Shown here in pieces: positions 11,827 through 25,100 of a DNA stretch of 64,000 bases. This stretch comes from Spirodela intermedia. Its lineage: Eukaryota; Streptophyta; Magnoliopsida; Alismatales; Araceae. The stretch lies in NCBI GenBank assembly GCA_902729315.2, contig LR746278.1:575501-639500 (forward strand), written 5' to 3'. Each line of letters begins with the position of its first letter. Position 1 is the first letter of the stretch. A program made the translations under genes and the position numbers. The notes under the pieces are model-generated. The model saw only the letters and a program-made list of their open reading frames with translations, searched no databases and had not been told where the DNA came from.

Positions 11827-13591
11827 GAGCATTGACGGTAGGTGGGAAGACCACTACAGGGAAGCTCGAGCTAATGGGTCCGCCTCATCCAACTTGTAGA
11901 TCGTTGCACGCTCAATCAATCATCAACAGCAGCGACAAAAAAACAGCGCCGTCGCCATCCGTCTACAAGAAAGACAGGCCCCTGGAGAGATGTCGCAGAG
12001 CCGTCACATTACACATCAAGCCAAGGTAGCCGGCGGCGTCGCCTACTTGCTAGTGTCTCACCCGCCGTCCCAGGTCTCCAATCGCCAGTTGTCCTCAGTT
12101 CAGTCAAATCTTGCCACAGACAGCTACGAGGCAGCGTTAGGCATAAAATTTCGAGATTCAGTGGGGTCGAGTCAGACTCGTCCTCAACCCTAAGTTCTTG
12201 TCCATCAAATCCAAGTTCTTACACATTTTAGTTGCGGGGGAAACGATCACACTTTTATCACTATGCTTGTCTTGGGCCTGCTAAATTGAATCTTAGCAAA
12301 GACAACTCTGAGACAAGGTTAGATATCACAAACTACAGGTTTAAAAAAAGGCAAGTAGACTCTTCCCCTAACCCAAAGTTCTTCTCGATTCAATTCTGAT
12401 TCTAATACATGTTACAGTTCCAATGACAAAAAGTCAGACCTTTATCAATACATTAAACTATAGTTATATTGTACAAAGACATTGCTATCTTTCCTTTCGC
12501 CGCTTGACTACTAACCACTATGCTGGTCAAGCTTGTAATCCTCTCAGTTGTATTCAGACCGTGAACATGAATGAGTGTTCTTGGAGTACATCAGAGCCCT
12601 TTCTACGGCCCAATTCTCTTTCTCTCTCATTGACATCTCACTAGGACCTGAGATTTATGCTCTTTGATTACTCTTCGTAGCCAAGAATCTATGCATAAGT
12701 CGTCATTTTTCTCTTGACAAACTACTCAGATATCTATTATACGGGTCGAGCTTGTCAGGCTCCCAACCATGTTCAACTAAAAACTTGTAAGAAAATCGGT
12801 GCAATCCTTGAACATTCTTCTGGAGTATCCATCGTCTGTCTCTACAAATGTTGACCTATCCACCTTTCCTCAGTTGGTGGATACCGCGACTAGATCCATT
12901 ACCGCGACTAGACCTATTCAACCACATGCGTAGAGAGACGTTTCTCTCCCTTTCCCCAAATTTCGCGGAACATCTGACGCGCGCCCGGCCTGCTGAATTG
13001 GATGACACCGACCGAATCGAAATATTCATTGCCGTGGATTCCTACGATTGGAAAAGAGAGATCCCACTCACACGCGCGGTTATGTTGCTATCCTTCGATT
13101 GCCTAGTGTCATGTAAGGCGTGAACAGGACCATTGAACATGGTATCTCCACAGGCCTTACCCCTCCCTCCATCTGTCTCTCGGTCTCTCTCTCTTTCTCT
13201 CTCTCTGTGCCCGCCTCTAGCTCTCTCCGTCCGTCCGTCTGTCACTCTCTAGGATTAACATATGATTATACCTTCTCAGGTTGTACTTTGGCTTTACTAG
13301 GCAAACTTCATTCGATCAAATGCTGCCCAAAATAAACTAGGCCAAGAGGGCAAGAGTTGATATCGTGAGATTTTAGTTGTCAGGGACGAATGGATTTTGA
13401 ACGAAACCAAGATCCTCCCTCATCCCTGTCAACGGAAATACAAGTGGAAAGAGAGAAGAATTACAATTGGAGATAGTGAGCAGATGGAATCAAAGGCTGG
13501 AAAGGTACAAAAAAGCTGATATCTAGGGAAGGAAGGAGCGAGGGAGGGAGAGAGATGGATATATATTTATATCCTAGGAGGGGGAGAGACG

Positions 13592-13598
<7 letters not shown>

Positions 13599-13628
<30 letters not shown>
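13599..13628. repeat. (GA)n microsatellite
   Basis: Uninterrupted GA run of about 15 units in the spacer. Confidence 0.9.
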
Positions 13629-13630
<2 letters not shown>

Positions 13631-14869
13631 ATTTATGTCCTCTTCTAGTCCCTCTTCCTCCGCCGGTGGTGCCTTGGGTCTGTCCTTTGAACAGGAAGAT
13701 GTGCAGAGGCAGGGTCAGAGAGAGGGAGGAGAGGGAAGGGTTCCTTTGCACCTTCCATGATATCTATTCACTATTTAGGTCGTGGTATGGATGGCTGTAA
13801 CGAGCCACATATCCCCAACCTTTGATGGGTCTGGGAAGAGAGGATATCACAACGACGGAGATAACGCAGGGGAAGAGCTTTGGTGGACACTAATGCGGAA
13901 CTTACTGAATTCACGACGACAGAATCTGGACGATCTCATCAGTATTTTTCAAACTTTCTGCAAGTTCTTGAAGGCCTTGTCGCCAGTGCCATGATTCTAT
14001 CCCATAACTACTCTTTTGCCATCACGGGGCTCGCCCGTATCATCGGTAGGGGCCTCCCGGGAGCAGAAAATGGGGAGATCAGACGTCGCACGTGCGGGAG
14101 ACCAACGCCTGGTCTCGGCTGCCAAACTGATGTGAAAGGCCATTACTCGGCGGGGACAACGTTGCGGTGGGTGCGGCTGCAGACGGCGTCTGATAGCACA
14201 TGGGCGATTGATAAGTCTCCACTTGGTGTGGGATCCGCCGTCGCAGTTGAACCTGCAGTATCTGTCTCCTGGGTTTCGAAAATCATGAATCGTCTCGTTT
14301 TCACCCTGCCGGACGTCGCTGGAGGTGTCATCTATCTGTTCCGATGTCTCTCCTTTGTGTTCCAAGAAACTGATGATAGCTGTGAGGATTAATATCGTCT
14401 ATTTGTCGCAGACGAATACTCTTTCAACCAGTGGGGAATAAGTTCATTTCGGTACCTCACTCCTTACTGAGGGGCGTCGGACGACGAGGCACAAAGCAGG
14501 ACGGATACCTTTTCCTGAAAAAATAGTTGGTTAAAGGATGCTGAACTCTGATATGAACTAATCATTTTGAAAGTTTATGGCCATTAATAGGGAAAAATTG
14601 GAAAAATGAGTTAAGGTTTAGTCTTTAGGTCCCGGCCCAGATATACATGTGGAAGGATGGGTGCATGGCCTATAAAGAGAAGATAATGGATTATCCCGCG
14701 GATTGTCAACAATCTGTTATATAAGGGACACACTGGGCTGTTGCCGAGAAGAGATCATATTGCGTAGACTTCGGAGACTGTCGCGCAGAAAACATACCTA
14801 AACCATGGTGCACTGTTATCTTCCTCCGATGAGATATCCCCCGAATGCATGAAGGGTCTTACACAAGTG

Positions 14870-15060
14870 TTGTGAATAGATCTAAATGCACACAACAAAA
14901 ACATATATAGAATGCAAGTAAATGCAAAGGGAGAAGAAGAATGAAGCGGAAGAAACACACCAGAAGTTTTACGTGGTTCAACAAGCTTACTCTACGAAGC
15001 CGTCTCCTTAGATCTACTTTATTGATATATATATATTATAGGGAAAATCTGAGAATAGTC
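14870..15060 (-). mobile_element. Copia-type LTR fragment (R/U5-like)
   Basis: On the minus strand the segment contains CTTGTTGAACCACGTAAAAC, preceded by a segment including CACAACACTTGTGTAAG. The phrase AACCACGTAAAA is typical of the R/U5 part of many plant Ty1/copia LTRs. No second LTR, target-site duplication or internal domain was seen, so it would be a solo or truncated LTR. Related phrases occur at about 27.2-27.5 kb (plus) and 38.6 kb (minus). Confidence 0.35.
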
Positions 15061-18000
15061 CGTTTTCCCTACTCCTTGGATTCTCTCGTCGTTGCTGCCC
15101 TAGCTTGGGTTTCTCGTCTGCTGTTGTTTGTACTGGCTCAATTCAGATAAACTCTTATGTACGATTTTTATCTCCAGCCCTTATATATAGGCTTAATCGT
15201 AATCTGTGTTTGCAGCCTCTTGATAGACCGTCTTCGGGCCCAGAAGATGGCTGTTGGATCAGCCTCAAGACCCCCCTTTTTCTTCCCCATGTTTCATATC
15301 TGAAGGCCCCACTGAATAAGTCATATAACCCAACACCACCAACAACCCCAGCATGGTTTTGATTGAGAAATGGATATAGTCGGACTGAGGTGTTTTTTCT
15401 GTTAAAGTCTATACTCGTCATGTTATGTATGATAAAGATCATTAAATTAAGGAATGCTTGCTTCATCGTTATCTCTAGCTGATACCAGTTCATAATATTA
15501 TCTGTCCTCGATATTGTTATCGAGAAAATTTGCCTTTTTATTTTATATTGCGTTTGGAGAAATTACATTGAAACTTGTGCTATAAACCCTTAATTAAAAG
15601 AGTGAGTGAAACTTTCCATCCTCAAAAATCCGAAAACATTGAGGTCGGACTCTCTTAGTTGCCTTTTCAGAAAATGAAATAAGAAGTAATCCGTCTATCT
15701 CTTTATAAACTTTAAATACATGAAAGTACAAAATTTCTTTACACTAGTGTTTTCAGTCATTGCAACCTCATCTTGGTGTTGCTTCCAGACCATTTCTTGA
15801 TCTTCTTCGTGAGATCATATGTACATCAGGTTGACGAGACCTATGACTAAATCTGATCTGTCTTCCTTCCCAATTCGCGGAGCTAACGCTCCTGACCATT
15901 CATCAACGAGTATTAGGTCACGATCCAAGCGATTGTTGAATTCGAATCGTACGGTAAATGAATAGTGCTGTACGTGTGTTCACGGAGAAGATGAAGGTGT
16001 ACTGCAATCGATCTACTTTTCTTCTTTCTCATTGCACGCGTTGTGCATATAGTTTGGTCTACAGATATTAAACCTAGAGCTGTTTGGATCCCCACGAGCA
16101 CAACTGGAGCAACAAGATAAAGATAAAGACTGCTGAAATTTTCTGGGGAGGCTGGAGGACACGGGGCTTTTGAAGAACAATAGTTCGAGGTAAGTTCTTG
16201 ACTTTTTGGTGAAATTCAGCGAACCCAACATCATCTCCATCCCCGGTTGGTACACATCACATTCCTACATCACCTTACCCAACCCTTTTCTATCCTTTCC
16301 CTCTGACTACTTTGTATCTGGTAGATTTCGCTGGAGCGCTAAATTGTTTCGGCTTCAGGTGGTATCGAACAGTTCTGTCATGGCCAGCAGAGCCCATGAT
16401 ACGGAAACCATTTCCTTTGATATGATATCTAGGCTATAAAACTGTAGACTGCTTCAATTCCCAATGTTAAAACCGAGGCTATAAAGCTGCTGATATTTAC
16501 CAGTTGCGAGACCTCATCCGATTTTATGATGGCATATTCCCGGAAGGGAGACTTAAAAGTCAGTCGTTCTCTCCTATGCTTACAAAACTGTAGGCTTTTG
16601 AGGGTATACAAATGAAAACAAATTCGAGCAGTCGTACACTGGGGGACCCATTTTCAAAGCTACCATTGTGGTTTTATAAGTCTCGACTTCTGGAAGAGAG
16701 GTATTGGCCAAAGAGTTCTCGAGGTGTGCGAGGAAACACGAACCCCAAGAGAGAGCTGCGAGAGCTTCCCTCTCGATATTGCCTTTTTTCAGACGACAAG
16801 ATTCTCCGCGCTGAGTAATCACAGGGTAGATAAAAGTATTCTGAAGCACAGGAGGCAATCATGAAATTATCTCTGCTGTTTTTGACTCGATGAGAGAGAG
16901 TCTACGTCAAGAGTCTCTCTTAAGTGAGAGAGAGAGAATCGAGTTTTGGTTTATCTCTCTCCTCATCTCTCTATCTCTTTTCTGTCTTACTTTCTTTCGT
17001 AATTACTCTCAACCGATATGTTGAGAAAAGGGGAAAGGGATGTGGAAAAGGAGGGGGGGACAAATTGGGTTAATGGATGCATCCATTTGGGATCCCAAAA
17101 GGCTATTTATGGAGCACCATTGAACGACAAAGCTTGGGTTGTAGCAGGCATTCGCATGGGAAGAGATCCATTTAAGTTCCGGTAGGTTCTCTTCTCTAAC
17201 TGTAAATCTTCTATACGGTGAAAATCTCTTTCACTCTCCTCGAGGATGTAAGAATATTTCTCTAAACCACGTACATCTCTGTGTGATCATCTATTTGTAC
17301 TCTTCTCTGTTTTTCTTTCTTCTATTTTCACTTTTGGGTCTTGTGGCACGCACGTACTTGCTGGATGACATCCAAAGGTTACCTAATAACCATTTTGACG
17401 CATAGGGGAGATTTACGCATCCTCGGGAGATTAATGCGTAAATCTCCATTACGAAATGAGATTTAAATCTTTGGGGAACGACAAACTGGTTGGCATAAAG
17501 GGCGAAAATTCCAGAGAATGAGACGAACATGTAATCAGATATGCAATCTATTTTCTTAGGCAGGAATCCATCAGTTCTTGAATATTTCTACCCAACATTG
17601 AGATACCAAGGAGAGGATCCATCAGTTGCTTATACCTAATATCCAGCACCTGATCTGAGGTTTCTTTGTAATTAATTCCACTTTTTTTTTGATATCGTAA
17701 CAGTGTTTGACTAGAAAGCCTAAATTTCTCTTTTCAAATGTTATATTTCGACGGTAAAGCATTAAACGCGTCGACGGATAATGTCGTAAACTTTCTACTA
17801 TAGTGCATTATACGTCGTATTTATTTCATGAATTATATACACAATAGTTTCCGAAAGAAAGGATCTACCGAATCCATGACACTAAACCCATTTTTAGCGT
17901 TGCGTAGTACATAATGAACCAAGCGGAGGGTTGCCTCTAAAATCTTCTCATATGTACGGACATCAAGCTTGGTGAAAGAAGAGCGTCAAGTCCTTGACCA

Positions 18001-18218
18001 CAAATACACAAATGACCGTAACAACGCAAACAAAGGAGATGAAGCAAGGAAGAAAAGGTCGTAGACAGCGTGCCAAGGTAGTCATGGCGCCAAGGATACT
18101 TCAAGTTGGGGGAAAGAAGAGCTTCGAATTCTTATCAAGAATACACATACACTGTGCTCACTACGACAACGGTGGAAGGGAAAACGAAGGCGAAAAGATC
18201 GTAAATATCCGGCCGAGG

Positions 18219-18347
18219 TCAGTCGTGCCAGCAGAGGAGCATGGTGACACATCGCCAGACAATGTAGAGTCTTGTCCGTTGGTGAACCAAGGTCCTTCCC
18301 GTCGACCTTTTCTTGGAACTCTCCATGGATCTGCCGCTCACCTTCAT
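18219..18347 (-). CDS. DVL/RTFL small polypeptide, second copy
   Basis: Encodes a 42-aa intronless peptide, ATG at 18347 and TGA at 18219-18221. The C-terminal core reads RTRLYIVWRCVTMLLCWHD, aligning with the 11.6-kb copy ([19 protein letters not shown]). The N-terminus begins MKVSGRSMESSKKR against [14 protein letters not shown], so the whole peptide is paralogous. The frame is open to about 18417 upstream with no earlier ATG. The family usually has Arg-Arg-Cys in the core; here the first Arg is Trp. The conserved stop context and TATA box argue that the copy is functional or recently so. Confidence 0.82.
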   Translation of the reverse strand: MKVSGRSMESSKKRSTGRTLVHQRTRLYIVWRCVTMLLCWHD

Positions 18348-18478
18348 CTTCGACTTTGAAAAGAACAAGGACGACGAGGCTGGTAGAGCTCGAGAATTAC
18401 TCTGCGAAGATGATAGCTAGGGGTTCTGGTATTGTTGTAGCAGCTACGGGAGGAAGAAACGCTGCGAGGGCAGGGCAT

Positions 18479-18486
18479 TATTTATA
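18479..18486 (-). promoter_or_regulatory. TATA box of the second DVL gene
   Basis: TATAAATA on the minus strand, about 132 bp upstream of the ATG at 18347, in the same local context as the TATA box of the other DVL copy. Confidence 0.6.
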
Positions 18487-18489
18487 AAG

Positions 18490-21400
18490 ATTTTGTGAAG
18501 ACGAGAAGAAGAGTTCTTCTCACCGGGTTCCCCCGGCGATTCCTTATCCATCCATTTAGGCCAAAGTGACATCGATTCTATAGGATCGGGAATGACGACG
18601 AAGAATGAGTGGTAATTAAAGAGTGCCGCGGTCATATTCCTCTACGCACAAGAAGCCGAGGAAGACCCTCCCACTTGCAGATACTCTTCCCACCTTTCCA
18701 TTGGACCGAACAATGCTTTGGAAGCAGACAGAGGCCATTCTTTCTCTAAGTGACGGTCAGAGACAAGCCTGGCACGAACAACTAAGGAAGATGGACATGG
18801 TGGGAAGAGGACGTCGCTTCGAAGCTCTGGAGAGAGGGGATATCACGTGGAGTTGTCGTGAAGAACAATGAACAGATCTCTTCCCCATGGTCGGTACCTT
18901 TTCGTCAACACGCCATCTTATCAGCTTTGAGTGAAACGAGGAGTTGGACAGTGAACTCTTCTCCTCGGTTTGCTTGGGGAAGTCCTTCATGGCTAGTACA
19001 ACATGGCCCATTTCTAATCTTCGAGCAACGACATAGTTGGCCAGCCGATTTCTTGATCTTTGTCCTCCTTTAGGCAGGTGGAAAGGAGGATGATAATGTA
19101 GTCCGTGTTCATCTCATTCCCAAGTTTTCTGTCCTACAGCTAGAGTGGGCCGACTGAATGCGAAAGACTAAATATCCATACCGAAACTAGAGCGATTCCA
19201 TATATGACTTAGATGGAGAATCAAGAGACCCAACGACCTGGGGATACGACAGTGAGTAGATACCTCTCCCTGCAACTAGCAAATGAAACAAAGGATGTGA
19301 TAGACTCGTTCCTTATGCCCATTCTTCAAGAGCCCCGAAACTGTGTGCTCGAAGCAAGCCCCATGACCTCATGAACTCGCAAGCCGAGGGAATTCGGTGG
19401 AGATACTCCAGAACCGCTCGGGTAACCCGTAAGATGGATATTCTTCGCACTAGGCCCGCCCGGGCCACTGATTATTTCTGCCCAGCCCAGAAACCGGTCT
19501 GGACTTTTTGTAAGGCCGGTTCATTGGCGTCCGTATAAGTTGTATACTGCTTATCGGTGATCAGCTGTTTTTATTCTTGGTCTCATATTTGACACCATTG
19601 TCTGTTCACTACACTTACACCTTTCGTTTCTGTGGTCGCTTCTTTTTTACATCGGGTAACAAAATATAAATAATGAACGTAAGATCAAGTGACATTTTAG
19701 AAATAATGAACGTAATAAAATATAACTGATTTTTTTATTTTGTATGAAAGAAAGGTGAAAAGCGGTAACGTTTTTCTTGAAATTTTAGTCCATTATAAAT
19801 TTGAGTGGATCAGTGGACGGTGCATGAGATTGACTGAGGAAATCGGCCTAGCCAGCTTGTATGGGTGCGAAAGATCAATTATTTCAAGTGACATTCTTGC
19901 CGGATATAAGGGCCATTATAGCCCAATTCTACGGGCAAAACACGTAGTTTTTTTCGTCGTTTAAAATGTACTTAATCTAACTGGAAAAGGGGAGCTGATG
20001 GCTTCATATCCGCATGAATCGAGATCATCCTGACAGTGAAAGAAAAATAACTCAGAAAGGTTCTATCAGGCTGCTGGCCTTACATAGTGTTAACCAAGGC
20101 TATCACTAGACAGAAGAAGAAAAAAAGAATCGGAAGGTCGAAACCGTTCTATCAGGCTGCTGCTTTGCTCGAATTTCTATGAAAGCTGGTCAAAGAAGAA
20201 GGCATCGGCCAGAGGATTATGCGGAAATTAGGAATTCCATTAAATCCATGGGGAGATAATCTTGTCGTCCATTCATTTATTCTGGTTCTCTTTAGTTGTG
20301 GGGGCAATCGTAGAGAATATTGTAATACTCCTTTATTTAAAGTGAGCTTTTGCCACTTGATCCTGTGGGATTTTAGCTCTTGACCTTCTAGGGGTTTCTC
20401 ATGTGAATTCGATCACCCCTGTACTGTGACATGACATGACCTTCTAGGGCCCCCTGGTATTACATGTGCGTGGTCTGATCAACTCAGTGAAGCAAACGCA
20501 TAGGATGAAAATCCTTCTTTCAATTCTGTTTTTTTTCACCCAAACAGTTACCGCTAGTTTATTAAAATACTCCAAGCAATTCATTCCGAAACTGGACGGA
20601 GAAAAACCTTTAACAAGAAGTACGACGAGGCTGCGGCGCGTCAGCTGGCGGGGTTGCAAACGGGAGATTCAACGTAGGGTCGTGGAGAGGGTCTCCCAGA
20701 CTTCCAAGAGAGAACAGTTTTCCTCTTCATGCTTGCTCCCAGAAATCCGTGGTTGGAAATCGATCGTTAAAGATCGATGTGGGAAGATCTGATCCGTTAC
20801 CGGAAAGCCGCAGCAGATAACACAGCTGCCTTTCCTCCTGTTTTCTTTAAAGGATGAATCGGAATGGGCGAGACAGAAAACAGCGAAGCAACTTCAAGAG
20901 TCCGTGAAGACGTGGAAAAACTCCCAGGATATCCAGAATCTGAGTTGAAAACGGAGAACAGGTCGTGGGTCTTAAACAGTACGATGACGCAGAAAAAACT
21001 CTCGGAAAACCCAGAATCTTATTTGACAACAAACGACACATTCTGGGTCTCCTCTTCTAGAGTTCTTCGCCGGAACGCACAGAGTGTGTGTGTGTGTGAG
21101 CGAGAGAGAGGACAGGGATTATGAGGGTACACCCAATTGGTCAGAAGATGCGCCTTAGAGTTATCATTTTATCGCGGAAATTCTTGAGCACAGAAAACCG
21201 GTTTAAAGTGTCTATTAGTCCACGCCGGTCTGGTCAGTGGTCAGCGGAGAAGGCGGCGGCGGTGGCCAGAGAGCCGTTGGCTCGTGAGAGAGGAGAGAGA
21301 AAGGCGAAGGCAGAAATTCGTGATTAATTAAGTGAACAAACGGATGCATATATTTATACCAGACCGATCGTAGTGGGTAGGATCTCATTAACGGGTTTCA

Positions 21401-22176
21401 CTTACTGGGACCCAGATCCGACCCACCCGCCAACGGAGAGGATACAGATGCAAGAAGCGCTGGACATATATTTAAATAAAGATATGTTATGGTAAGGATG
21501 CCATATCTCGTTTCCGACACCATTTTGGCTGATTTGGTTAGGACTCGCGCGAAGCTTTTAAATGTTCATATCTATTACCTGCCGGCGAATTTCGATCTTC
21601 CACGTGAGGTATGCTAATGACAATTAAAAGTCAATGGTCTGACCGGTCAGACCTAGAGTAAAATCGTCGTAGAATTAGAATAATTCTGAATGATCAAACA
21701 AGGAACAAGAAGATATTACAGTTAGCGAATGGCAGGCTCTTTAATGTTTTCGCGTACGCTCGTAGTATCAGAGATATCTCCTGTCTTGCTGGAGGCGTAT
21801 CCGGTGGCGAGGTCAACCGGCAAAGAACAATCTTAGTCAGCTCAGGAAGCTACAAGGAAACGGGGATAATATAGTCAGCCCTGCATCAATCGCCGGAGAC
21901 GGCCGCCGGTGATACACGTGGATGGACCTGGTTGTCCAGATTCTCACATAAGGACAAGATTCCGGCGGCTATATCACCGGGGAAATTATGAGTTATTTAT
22001 TAGTTCTCTGACGTCGGACGAATGGCGGAGCCATAAACGACCGAAGGCTCTCGGTCGGTGCGAAGCAATAATTCACTTGAATGCTCAGAAATCTATTCCT
22101 TAGTGAGATAGAGAACCCATTCTCTTCTTGAAGTTGGCTGGTTTTCGACATCTGAAGGAAGGAGGGGTAAGAATCT
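18490..22176. other. Spacer between DVL copy 2 and the CRK gene
   Basis: About 3.7 kb of mixed-composition DNA without a recognisable gene. It contains a degenerate tandem duplication at about 20.91-21.05 kb and a short (GT)n/(GA)n patch near 21085-21112. The last few hundred bases should hold the CRK promoter and leader; no clear TATA box was found. Confidence 0.6.
20915..21052. repeat. Degenerate tandem duplication, ~76-bp period
   Basis: Two diverged copies begin with GAAAAACTC at about 20915 and 20993. Each continues through CCAGAATCT, then TTGA(A/C)AAC, and ends in GGGTCT. Age and origin unknown. Confidence 0.55.
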
Positions 22177-25100
22177 ATGAACACCAGGGGACTATGCCCT
22201 ATGCTGAGGTTCATGGCTACACAATTCCTCGTGGTAGCCTTCGTCGTCCTCTTCAGCGCCAGTAGCCGCCGCGCCGACACCCTCAACAACACTCCTCTGA
22301 GGAGCTCTTGCTCAGGAAACTACAGCACCGGGAACAGCATCATTCGGGCTAACATAGATACTCTTTTCTCATCTCTTAATTCCAGATCTCCCTTCTCCAA
22401 CTTCTACAACATCACGGCCGGAAATGGAACTGATACAGTATACGGCCTCTACATGTGCGAGGGCGACCTCTCCTCTGACGACTGCCGGAGTTGTATTGGA
22501 GCTGCCACCTCCGACATCCTGGAGCAATGTCCCTCCAGCCGGCAGGGGATCATATGGTACGACTACTGCCACCTGCGATTCGCCGATCAGAATTTCTTCG
22601 GGATTATGGATTCCAGAGGCTTCCCCATGATAAATCCCTTCGCTACGGTCGACAATCCGGAGCTGCCTCTCGCGGTTTTATCTCGACTTGTAGAGGAAGC
22701 ACCATGGTCTCCCCTAAACTTCGCTGCCAACGCCTCCGTCACGGCCGGAGTCTACGCGCTGGCTCAGTGCACCGGAGATCTTTCCAGAAACAGCTGCAAG
22801 AGCTGCCTAGATGAGATTCTAAAAAACCTGAAGAGTTGTTGTGCTGAAGCTCAAGGCTATCGCTACTTGTCTCCTAGCTGCTGGATAAGGTATGAGTCGA
22901 CGCCATTCCTCAGGAACGTCAACAGCACGTTCACGTCGATCGTCGTTCCCCGTTGCCCCAACGAGAGCATCCCAGAAAACAGAGCAAATGCCTGGGAGGA
23001 GACCCTCAGCACCCTGCTTTCATATGTGACATCGAACAGCTCTCGGAATAGAGGCTTTGCCACAGGTGAGATAGGAGACGGCGGCGCCGTCCTCTACGGG
23101 CTCGCAATGTGCAGGCCCGATATCGCCGATTCCAGCAGCGATTGCCAGAATTGTCTAAACAACGCGAGCAGTAGTATGAGACAGATGTGCCCTATGAGGA
23201 CGCGAGGTATCATCTGGTACGAGCAGTGCGAACTCAGGTACTCCAACCAGAGTTTTTTCGGGACAGTGGATGAAGTGGGGAGGACATTCTGTAGCTTAGA
23301 GGATAGTTCTGTGGCCTATGCTTCTGCGACACTGGATCTGATGACAAAACTCGTCGAGGAGGCACCGAATAGACCGCTCTTCTCTGCGGCCGGAAACCAA
23401 TCTGTTGGGAGAACAGAGTCAAGTTATGGTCTGGTCCAGTGCACGAGGGATCTCAGCAGTGAGGACTGCCGGAGCTGCCTGACGAAAGGGATGGTGGAGG
23501 CATCCTCAACCTGCAGGATGAGACGGGGTTGGAGGTACCTGTCCGGCAGCTGCAACCTTCGTTACGAGAAGTTTGCCTTCTTCGACGCCTCAAGCTTGTC
23601 TATCGCCGCCACAAACAGCGGTGAGTAATCAGCTTTCGAATCCCATACCTCAAGAGATGACTTATTTTAGTCTAATTTTGCAAGGGAATCTGCGATCATT
23701 TGCATGTTCATGATATTCATGTGAGAGTAAATATATCACAAAATAACTGCCGGCTATCTAATACCAATAGGTGAAATTTAACTACTGAAAGAGAGTTAAA
23801 TTAGGGCAAGTCCAGGCCACTCCGTGGTATCTCTAACATTTGTCCTTGATTTAGAGCTTTGTACATCATTTTTGTCATTGATCGATAATTTTGCAGAGCT
23901 CAACCCGAGGAATAAACGTGTAATTTGATATTCTATCCATCTATGATTTAGATCCGTCGTGATCTGTTGCTGATGAATGGAACAGCACTGATAAATAAAA
24001 TATACTGTTCTATCATAAATGTAGGGAGCGGGAAGTCAATTGGGAAGTTGATCGCTGCCATTATTGTTCCGTCTCTGGCAGCCGCTCTCTTCTGTTTAGT
24101 CATTTACCGAATGAGGCTGAGAAAGAAGACACGTCAGGGTACCTATCTATTGACACTATCCTCAGTATCAAAGTCAAACTTGTCTATTTTTTTATGGCTG
24201 GTGTAATTTAATCCCCCTATGACGACTGCTTGATCGGGATCCTCTTCACAGATGTGCAGAAAAACTCCGTGAAAACGTACCTGGATGGGTTGGAGACCCT
24301 GGACAGCACAGATCTGCGCTTGGTTGACTTTGAAACAGTTCTAGTCGCTACGGATAACTTTTCTGAAGCCAAAAAGATAGGACAGGGCGGCTTTGGTGTA
24401 GTTTACAAGGTAAAAATGTTGGTCTTCCTTCAGCAATACTTTTCTGTTAGTCACTAAATTCTCTAAGATGGAGACAACATCAGCATTATTAAATGAGTAA
24501 AAAATCCCTCCAGGCGTTACTACCAGGAGGAGAGAAGGAGGTCGCAATCAAGAGGCTTTCGGCGACGTCGAAACAAGGCTTAGAGGAGTTTGAGAACGAG
24601 GTCACGCTAATTGCGAAGCTTCAGCACCGGAATCTCGTCAGGGTGTTGGGCTGCTGCGTGGAAACGGAGGAGAAGATGCTCATCTACGAGTATATGCCTA
24701 ACGGAAGCCTTGACGCGATAATTTCTGGTTCGTTGGCTTCCTGTTGTAGATGTCATGTTTTTCAGTGAGATAGTCCAGTTAACGACGACTACAACAGTCC
24801 AGATTCACTCACGCCATCCCGTTTTTCACGAAATTTTCTTCTGCAGATGAAAGAGGGCGATTGCTCCTGGATTGGAAGACAAGAGTTAACATCATCTTAG
24901 GGATCGCAAGGGGACTCCTCTACCTTCACGAAGACTCTCTCCTTAAAATCGTCCACAGGGACTTAAAACCCAGCAACGTTATGCTGGACGAGGAGATGAA
25001 CCCCAAGATTTCAGATTTTGGAATGTCAAAGATCTTCAGAAACGATGAATACGAGGCCAACACGGGGAGGCTCGTCGGGACTCTGTACGCAGAATTTCTT

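Larger units (their letters stand above)
11830..18218. other. Large spacer between the two DVL genes
   Basis: About 6.4 kb with no gene I can support. It contains a (GA)n run at 13599-13628, CT-rich patches near 13180-13240, GA/CT-rich DNA near 16890-16980, and LTR-like sequence near 14.87-15.06 kb. A 170-codon plus-strand ORF at 13880-14392 has no recognisable motif, signal peptide or homologue and was not called. Confidence 0.6.

Noticed and set aside
13880-14392. 170-codon plus-strand ORF
   Set aside because: No recognisable motif, signal peptide or splice context; composition is like the surrounding spacer.
16375-16405. Possible third DVL remnant (minus-strand phrase resembling CTCTGCTGGCATGAC)
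   Set aside because: Only a short stretch matches, the frame is wrong and no upstream core or TATA box is present.
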